64,000 bases of DNA from Beta vulgaris subsp. vulgaris (taxonomy: Eukaryota > Streptophyta > Magnoliopsida > Caryophyllales > Amaranthaceae), in NCBI RefSeq assembly GCF_026745355.1, contig NC_079206.1:5973044-6037043 (forward strand). The letters run 5' to 3'. The notes beneath the pieces were generated by a model. It had not been told where the DNA came from, ran no database searches, and was given only the letters and a program-made list of their open reading frames with translations. A program made the translations under genes and the position numbers. Position 1 is the first letter of the stretch. Each line of letters starts with the position of its first letter. Positions 57,282-64,000 of this stretch are shown one piece after another.

Positions 57282-57833
57282 CCAGCATTCAAACACACAG
57301 AATCAAACAAGTTTAAACCTAAAAACTGAGCATTTTGATCTTATTTTTTTTGCAGTGCAATCTTCTATTTCATGAAACAATGAAATATGAAGGATATACA
57401 TGTCAGTAAATATCACAACAGATTCAGTAACTTCTAGTCTTATACTATCTCAAGCTTCTAAACTTATGTTGATGCATAAATTCACAATGTTGAGCAGTAT
57501 AAGTTAAGTACTTCAGTTTCTGATGCATATCAAGTCTGAAGATGGTATTCATAATTTTAAGTGTGATAAAGCTAATAACAACGGTGTAAGTTGACGTCTC
57601 TCTATACGATACCAATAAAAATTAACATTTATAATTTGAATTTAAGTTTCATAATTTTCTGAATAAGATGAAAATCATGATTTTCCCTGCTGAAAAACAT
57701 CAGGGGAATGGTAGTTAAGCACGTTTACGAGATTGGTCACCATTGACATGCATTTCTATGATCAAAGAATTACATTGTTAGCAATATCGGAAAACAAAAA
57801 ATGAACAACTTTTTACCCTTTATCAAAACCAGG

Positions 57834-59971
57834 TTAAGAACCTAAAGATTTAAGCTTTTTGGCTTTCTCATCGTCGAAGCCCAGGGCAGCCAATATTTTG
57901 TGACCAGGTGATTCGTCTTCGGACCATATGCCAAGAAGCAAATCAGTTGTAGTAATTTCTCCTTCATCACCTGCATACAGGACAATGCTTAATAAGACAA
58001 TTGAATATCACTCTTTTATCGGTTTACAAACAGAAACAGAGCAGTAAAAGATTGACAGAATTCTTAATTCGTGTAATATAAAGAAGAACATATGGTTTTC
58101 TTCTTTTCACTTTAAAAAAGAAAGTTACATAGAAAATAAGTTCAAAAAAGGATTAACAAGTTCAGAGAAGTTCATAAAAGTTAAGATAAAGACTACCCAA
58201 GATCAATTCACAAGTACAATAAGTTCAAATAAGACCTTGTTCATTTCACTTGACTTTTACCAACTGAAATTAATTTTACTATTGAAACTAATTTTTGCTC
58301 ATTAAAACTAATGTTTGTTGATCTCTGGCATATTTGTCTTATGCACTTTACTAATTTACTGATTAATATCGAACTTTAATTGATAAAAATGACTTATGAT
58401 GAGTAAATTTGAATCCTGCTTATTAAAACAGAATTTTACATTTTAAAGCTGATTCTTTTTTACTCGAAGCTATTCATTTTTAAGTTGGAGGGAGTGAAGA
58501 AGGCCTAAGGGCCAATAAGTACAACTTAGGTTTGGCATAAAATGAAAAGAGCCAATGAGTTCAAAAGATCAAATAAGGAATACTAATATGTTTAGATTTA
58601 CCTATAAAATAAGGAAAATGTTTTAGATATACCTATAAAAAAAAAAGGAATATGTTTGGATATACCTATTAAAAACAAGTCCGATTATCATCCAAAATAC
58701 TTTATAGTCACTACTTTGTACAGGCAATATTGCACAAGTGGGGTGGAAAAGTGTAGATATGCTCATGAGCATTTGAGCAAGCTCGGCCCAAGCCCAGTCA
58801 AGACTCATTCGTTAAGTGGATGGATGAGCCCGAAAAGATTATTAAGAGATGTTGAATTAACAAACCAAGTTGAGCAACTTGCTGTTCAACACGTTAAGGC
58901 TCGTGAATGGCTCATTCGTATTCACTTAAAACTTAAAAGCTTGTTCATGTATGTTCATACGTTGCTTAAAAATCGTCCAAACTTATCAAGCTTAGCTCAA
59001 ACATATTATTAATCCTCCACTCGACTTGACTCAATTACACCCCTCGGCAGTCGGCATAGCCACAACAGAAGGATGTGCCACTTGGGTTCTTTTTTCAGAT
59101 TACTATAATTAAACTCCAGAAGTCAACTGTAACTGAGAGCTTCATAATATACCCTATGATTACCAGATCTATTAGCATATACTGTATGGAAGAACCATTT
59201 ATTAGGCATGTCCCATTGAGATTACTCATCATGCACTATAAAACCCCCCACCAAGCCAGTCCCTGCCACCAGTGATTGACAGTTACGTTAGTTGCCTTCT
59301 TCCCCACCCTTCACTTACATTCAATCAAAAGCCATTCTACACAAACCAAGCAATGAAAGCAAATATCTTTCCAAAAAATTATTGGCCATCAAATTACAAA
59401 ATCTGACAGTGCTTTCATCATCACAGAAAAATGGAGACGTCTTAAATAATACTCCCTTCGTTTCTTTTTAATCTACACACTTTCCTTTTTAGCCTGTTTC
59501 TTTTTAGTCTACACGCTATTGCTTTTTCTATTTCTAGTAACATGCCACATCTAATTTATCCTCTTTTTCCACCCATGTCATTCATTTTTTAATATTTTAA
59601 CCCACTTTTTAATTTCTCTCACTTTTCAGTTTCTCTCTCCACCGTTTCACTTTATCTCTCATACTTTTGTACTTCCTCCTTGGTTCTCCCCCAAAATGAA
59701 GTGAGTAAATTAAAAAGAAACGGAGGGAGTAGTAACAAAAATCTGATAAAGCATGCTGAAGAATGCCAACATAAATGGTAAAAAGGCATACCAGATTTCA
59801 GCTTCTCATCCGCAGCCCAATCAAGTGCTTTCTGGGCGGATTCAGTTAAAGGGGGATGCTCTGGGCTGAAGAAGTACAAGTCTCCTTTTCCAAGTAATTT
59901 TATACTTTCCACTTTGACCTTGGTGAGAGTGATTCCATTTTCCCTCAAAAACCTTGAAGCAGGACTAGTTC
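57834..59971 (-). CDS. ClpT-type Clp protease accessory subunit, chloroplast (3' two exons only)
   Basis: ClpT proteins resemble the N-domain of Clp chaperones and bind the ClpP/R core ring in the plastid stroma. Two exons are certain on the minus strand: 59971-59792 (acceptor CTGCAG, donor GGTATGC) and 57970-57834 (acceptor TATGCAG, stop TAA). They join in phase 1. Together they encode about 105 residues: GTSPASRFLRENGITLTKV, KLLGKGDLYFFSPEHPPLTE, AQKALDWAADEKLKSG, then DEGEITTTDLLLGIWSEDE, SPGHKILAALGFDDEKAKKL and KSLGS. YFFSPEHPPLTE and LLLGIWSE are ClpT1/ClpT2 signatures; DEKLKSG-DEGEITT points to ClpT2. The N-terminal half and transit peptide must come from exons to the right. I found none up to 64000, so the gene is partial here or the intron exceeds 4 kb. 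The intron holds two MITEs. Confidence 0.88.
58233..58505. mobile_element. Tourist-like MITE in the ClpT intron (273 bp)
   Basis: Ends GACCTTGTTCATTTCACTTG and, from the minus strand, GGCCTTCTTCACTCCCTCC, with TAA at 58230-58232 and 58506-58508. Confidence 0.7.
59452..59729. mobile_element. Stowaway-like MITE in the ClpT intron (278 bp)
   Basis: Ends CTCCCTTCGTTTCTTTTTAA and, from the minus strand, CTCCCTCCGTTTCTTTTTAA, flanked by TA. It lies 63 bp downstream of the donor of the 59971-59792 exon. Confidence 0.88.
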
Positions 59972-60035
59972 CTGCAGTCCAAAAAGGTAAACCTCCAACT
60001 AAAATATCCAAAGAAAGCTTAAATGTGAAATGCAC

Positions 60036-61555
60036 CTAAAACAATCAAGTACTTTGGTTACTGGAGACAACATATTGAGGCCTATGGCAAAATTCCAAGC
60101 TAAAACAATCATTTTGCATTTTCTCATTCATTTTTCTAGTTCTCTTTTATTAATTTAAAAAAAAATTATCAGAAAGCAACTCATGTAGTCTACGAAGAGA
60201 TAGGATACACTAAGCAGAGACAAGCATAAAAGTCACTGTAAAAAGTAAAAAGCTTAGCACTTTACAGAAAAAATATACTCAACAATCACTGGCTCCCTGA
60301 CAAGTATTTGTGCAACATCATCATCCTTACAATGACATTCTTGAAAAGAATTATCCTACATCATCTCTAAACTTAAGGAAAAACACCCTTAACTGATGTG
60401 AGCTATTTGCATTTCAAAAGTGATACATAACAACAATCAACTCAGGCCCTCAACATTGTGGCTTTAAAATCTGGTTCTTCATCCCGCACAACAAAGCAAG
60501 ACAATGTTTAAGTTAAGGTCTTAAGTTAAGGCAGATGACAATCCACATCTGCAACCAAATTAACATTTTTCCCATTATGTGTGTCTGCACTCTGCTCAAA
60601 AAAGCTACTCTTAGTTACAAGCTGAAGGCTGCAGCATCCATGCTGAAGCTTTGCAAGGCTATTCAACTGTTCTTACTTAAGATTCGAAGGAAAACCTAGA
60701 CCAAAGAAATAGTTCCAAAAATATCACATATCATGTAAATGATGACTGATTCCAAGAACATTAAATATTGCTCCTATCATCATTTACTATTATTCATGAC
60801 CAACATCCAAATGAGAAAGACAAACAAACTAAGACCCTGAAGAATATCTTCCAACTCAATGCTCATACATTCCCATTATTAAACCTCCACCCAAGAGCTA
60901 AATGTGAAAATCAGAAAACACAATCAAATCTATCTGAGCATCACTTTGGGAAGTCTGCAAGATAAATGTCCTAAACACCAAAGCCGCGATACTCTTAAGA
61001 GGAAAAATATAAACATCAATGAGAAAACCAATCCATAATGTCCTATAACTCTATAGATCTGCGAGCAACATCCATTTGGGAATGAGAAGTGAGAACAGAC
61101 GCTAAGACACCTAAGAAAACATCATAAAGATTTATGGTTCCTTTTTTTCCCCAAACCTCAATAAAGATTTACAGACAAGAAATACAACTGAAGAAATCTA
61201 ATCATCTCTTTGGGAAGTTTGCTAAAAAAAGTCAATACACCAATAGTCTATTCCAATTTCGCCAGTCATTTAGGTTTAGAAGAAGGTTTACAGCTAAGAC
61301 AACACGGAAAGACAGGTGTTAGTAACTTACAACACCCCTGCTGAATTCTACAGCAATAAGGGGGAATTTGTGTGCAGCCTCACCCCCTAAACAATCTTAA
61401 CAGAGAGATTGAATTCCACTGATCCAAAATAAACATTCTGTGTAAAGTAACAAGGGTGAAAATTGACTTAGTCAATCAATGAAATGTATTAACTTAGTCA
61501 AGGATATAACGTGAAATAAAATGCTAGAACTTGCAAAGGTGTAACGGAAGATTTT
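60036..61555. other. Probable ClpT intron or upstream DNA; no exon seen
   Basis: AT-rich sequence with no match to the expected upstream ClpT exon (the block ELEARKLKYPNTGTEALL of the family). No other gene was seen. Confidence 0.45.
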
Positions 61556-61559
61556 GCTA

Positions 61560-62395
61560 GCTCAACATCATGAATATGCATAAAGTCATGTCCTTTACAC
61601 ACAAAATTAGATGATATAAATGCCCTATCCACGATGATATATCGTGGTGTATGTTGTTTGCAAATGATATTGTGTTAGTGGACAAGACTATAGATGGGGA
61701 TAATGTTAAATCAGACGTAATGAGCACATGAACTGCAATATAGCAAGAGAGAAAATCAATCAAGGATGTAATAACATTGGATGATAAGGAGTTTCCCATG
61801 AGTGAGTGTATAATCTATTTAGTACCTCGGGTCAATCTTATAGAGCAATGGAGACAAGGACCAAGATGTGACTTATAGGATCCAATGAGGATGCCTCATA
61901 TGAAGAAAAGCAACTGGGAATTTGTACGACCATATCTCCAAGGTTGACAGAAAAATATAGGACAGCTATCAAAATGACATTATCATAGGGGCCCAAGTGT
62001 TAGGAATTTAGAAAGAACCATGTTAGGAAGAACATGGTAGCAAAGATCCCCATGTTGATATGGATGTGCGGGAACACCTTAAGAGATAGAGCAGAGTGAA
62101 GATATTTGAAGAAGCTTGGAGTTGTTGATATTGAGAATAAGATAAAGAGAGAGCCGAACCGACTAAAGTGGTTTTGGATTTGTGGTCATGTGAGATGTTA
62201 ACTAGATGATACACAAGTAAGGGGAGTTCAGAGTTGGATAATGGAGATTTTAGAAGATGTCGAAGCGGCCAATATGACTTGGATAGAAAGCATTAAGAAT
62301 GATATGAAGATATTGAGTTTGCCGGAGCGCTTATTATTTGACATAAGAGAATAGAAGAAACTATATGTAAAATCACCGCAGATAAGACTTTGCCT
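61560..62395 (+). pseudogene. RTE-type LINE reverse transcriptase relic
   Basis: Plus-strand translation in several frames gives CMLFANDIVLVDKTIDG, then MLIWMCGNTLRDRA, GVVDIENKIKREPNRLKWF and TWIESIKNDMKILSLPERL. These are the reverse transcriptase palm motif and the C-terminal region of plant RTE-type non-LTR retrotransposons. The normal FADD catalytic motif is FAND here, so one metal-binding aspartate is lost, and frameshifts and stops are frequent. The usual GHV(R) block is recognisable (CGHVRC). No endonuclease part was seen upstream. Confidence 0.8.
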
Positions 62396-62412
62396 CATGC
62401 AGCCACCAGGTT

Positions 62413-62478
62413 GATGTTACTTTCCGAATCTCAGACTTCGAGTTGCTACTTTCCGAATCTTAGACTTCGAGTTGCCAC
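62413..62478. repeat. Tandem duplication of a ~31-bp unit
   Basis: TTACTTTCCGAATCTCAGAC plus TTCGAGTTGC, followed by a second copy with one substitution. Confidence 0.85.
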
Positions 62479-62780
62479 AGCGGAGAGGAGTGGCAGAACT
62501 CTTGTCCATACTTTACAAGGACACCCCTAACTAGATTCAAATTCTTCCTCTCAGGGGAGAAAGGTAAATGCATTCCTTTTGAATGAATACCCGCTAGCTG
62601 TAGCAAAGAAAGAAGGCGTATAGGCTCTGCCTGATCTGATCTCGAGAGATGGAAGAACTTCTGACCCTGCCTGGCTTAACCACACTAAGACTTATTCAGT
62701 CGAATCGGAAGACTGCTATTGAATCATCAAAAGAAGACTTGAAGCTTGTGGAAGCGGCCTATCTTACTGAAGATTTTATT

Positions 62781-62812
62781 GTGCTCCCGGGAGCACGGTG
62801 TACACCATGCAT
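62781..62812. repeat. Three contiguous perfect palindromes
   Basis: GTGCTCCCGGGAGCAC (62781-62796), GGTGTACACC (62797-62806) and ATGCAT (62807-62812) follow one another without a gap. They immediately precede the ATGTTCTATTTTC-type repeat region. Confidence 0.9.
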
Positions 62813-62819
62813 CCAGTAA

Positions 62820-63375
62820 ATTTGTTCCATTTCCGATAAGTAAATGTTCTATTTCAACAAATGTTCATTTTAAGCATATTTTTCAACAAACAAATATGTT
62901 GTGGTTTTCGTAAAAATTGTTCTATTTTCAATAAACAAATGTTATATTTTAACAAAAGTTCGTTTTGAGCTTATTTTCAGCAGAAAATTATGTTCTATAT
63001 TTTGTGAATCTGTTTTATTTTCGATAAGCAAATGTTCAATTTTAAAAAATGTTATTATAAAACTTATTTTTCACCAAAAGATATGTTCTATTTTCACTAA
63101 AAATATGTTCTATATTTGATAAGCAAATGTTCTATTTAAGTAATTGAATTCTAGTAATGTTCCACTTCAACCAAAAATGTTCATTTTCGCATTTGGATTC
63201 TGGTAATGTTCCAGTTCAACACTAAAATGTTCTTTTTCATAAATGAATTCTTGTAATGTTCCATTTCAACAATAATATGTTCGTTTTCGTAAATGAATTT
63301 TGTAATATTCCACTTCAACAGTAAAATGTTCATTTTCCCATTCATAAATGTTCATTTTCGTATTCGTAAATAATC
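62820..63375. repeat. Degenerate tandem repeats of ATGTTCTATTTTC / GTAATGTTCCACTTCAAC
   Basis: Around fifteen variants of ATGTTC(T/A)(A/T)TTTTC, AAATGTTCATTTTCG and GTAATGTTCCATTTCAACA. Unit length is irregular (about 20-70 bp). With the palindromes just upstream it may form one unclassified transposable element, whose right end I cannot place. Confidence 0.65.
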
Positions 63376-64000
63376 CTTCATGCATTATGGCTGGTATAAT
63401 AATCCTATAAATTTAGGCAGTTTCTCACTCCATCTGAAGCCCTTTTAGTGCACTACAATATTATGAATATATCGTTGTGCATTCCATTCGAAGTTCATCT
63501 ACAACTATTTAAGAAAGAAGAGAAACCAAAGTTGAGTGTACTTTAATATTTTGATGCACACACTATCAACAGGCAATACTCTGTATCAAACAAAACAAAA
63601 CCATCCAACCCCGAATCTACCTTCATGTCATGAACTGAATTCTTAGAGAGAAGAAATTGGCATTGATATTCAGAAAAAACAAAAGCAAATTGAAGATAAG
63701 TCCATCTTTCAAGCATCAAGAAGCTTGGTCTCTCCCATAATCCAAAACAACTAAAGATACACTCTCACAAATATTTTTCATGGTTTTCTCTCTGTCTACT
63801 CTTTTCTTTATAATCCTTTTGAATCCCCAGTTTTCTCTCTCTCCTCTAACTATCCATTTTCCTTCAGAAGCTTCTCATTTTGCTTCCCACAATAACCTCC
63901 CTTTGCACCGGTTCCTCACTTTCCATCATGCAAATCTCTAAGAGCTAACTCCTAACTGAACAATATGCACTACTAATAGTATTTCTCTCCCTTAGGTCAT
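63376..64000. other. Right edge of the window, no gene recognised
   Basis: AT- and CT-rich sequence. No conserved exon was seen on either strand. It may be intron or promoter of a gene beyond the window. Confidence 0.4.

Noticed and set aside
58656..59012. 118-codon plus-strand frame
   Set aside because: It lies in the ClpT intron, has no known domain, and its AGCTCGGCCC/CGAGTGGAG words suggest a repeat element.
60036..64000. Upstream ClpT exons
   Set aside because: I looked on the minus strand for the conserved N-domain block and a transit peptide and found nothing convincing.

Overview
This is nuclear DNA of a flowering plant. Coding sequence is split by GT-AG introns, intergenic DNA is AT-rich, and most of the window is transposable elements. 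A tRNA-derived SINE and many MITEs carrying CAGTT or GATCAG microsatellites suggest a core-Caryophyllales genome (Amaranthaceae/Chenopodiaceae such as spinach, beet or quinoa). That assignment is inference. There is no operon, CRISPR array, tRNA or rRNA gene.

Left part (1-33 kb): a structurally complete 10.1-kb CACTA (En/Spm) transposon runs from 847 to 10975. It has CACTA termini, hairpin-rich subterminal repeats, a frameshifted TNP2-type transposase (6148-9499, minus), a second frameshifted gene of Transposase_24 type with an Ulp1-like tail (about 2700-4370, minus), two arrays of one palindromic ~168-bp repeat, and a very G-rich minisatellite. A short Copia-type LTR retrotransposon with a perfect 5-bp target duplication (13263-16413, minus) follows. 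Beyond it lie a Copia integrase relic (about 20.1-21.06 kb, plus), Stowaway-like and Tourist-like MITEs, Helitron ends and tiny poly(A) retroposon scraps. I see no host gene between 11 and 33.9 kb.

Middle and right part: four host genes are recognisable. (1) An intronless AT-hook/PPC nuclear protein of the AHL family (33967-34914, plus), with a direct duplication of about 620 bp 1-2.5 kb upstream. (2) A seven-coding-exon cyclic nucleotide-gated channel of the CNGC5/6/9 type (47677-42597, minus); its first exon carries one apparent extra A that breaks the frame. (3) An intronless MATE/DETOXIFICATION transporter (55758-57281, plus). (4) The last two exons of a chloroplast ClpT-type Clp protease accessory subunit (59971-57834, minus), converging on the MATE gene; its upstream exons were not found and probably lie outside the window. 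Between and inside them are an RNase H relic, a SINE with a 19-bp target duplication, a 521-bp Helitron, a foldback-like element with CAGTTG arrays and an RTE-type LINE relic.

The host genes are functionally unrelated: chromatin regulation, cation channel, efflux transport and plastid proteolysis. The most unusual signals are the 10-30-bp poly(T) scraps flanked by target duplications, the layered repeats inside the CACTA element, the microsatellite-bearing Tourist-like MITEs, and a stack of three contiguous palindromes at 62781. Single-base indels are frequent in the TE genes and one occurs in CNGC exon 1, so residual assembly error has to be considered.
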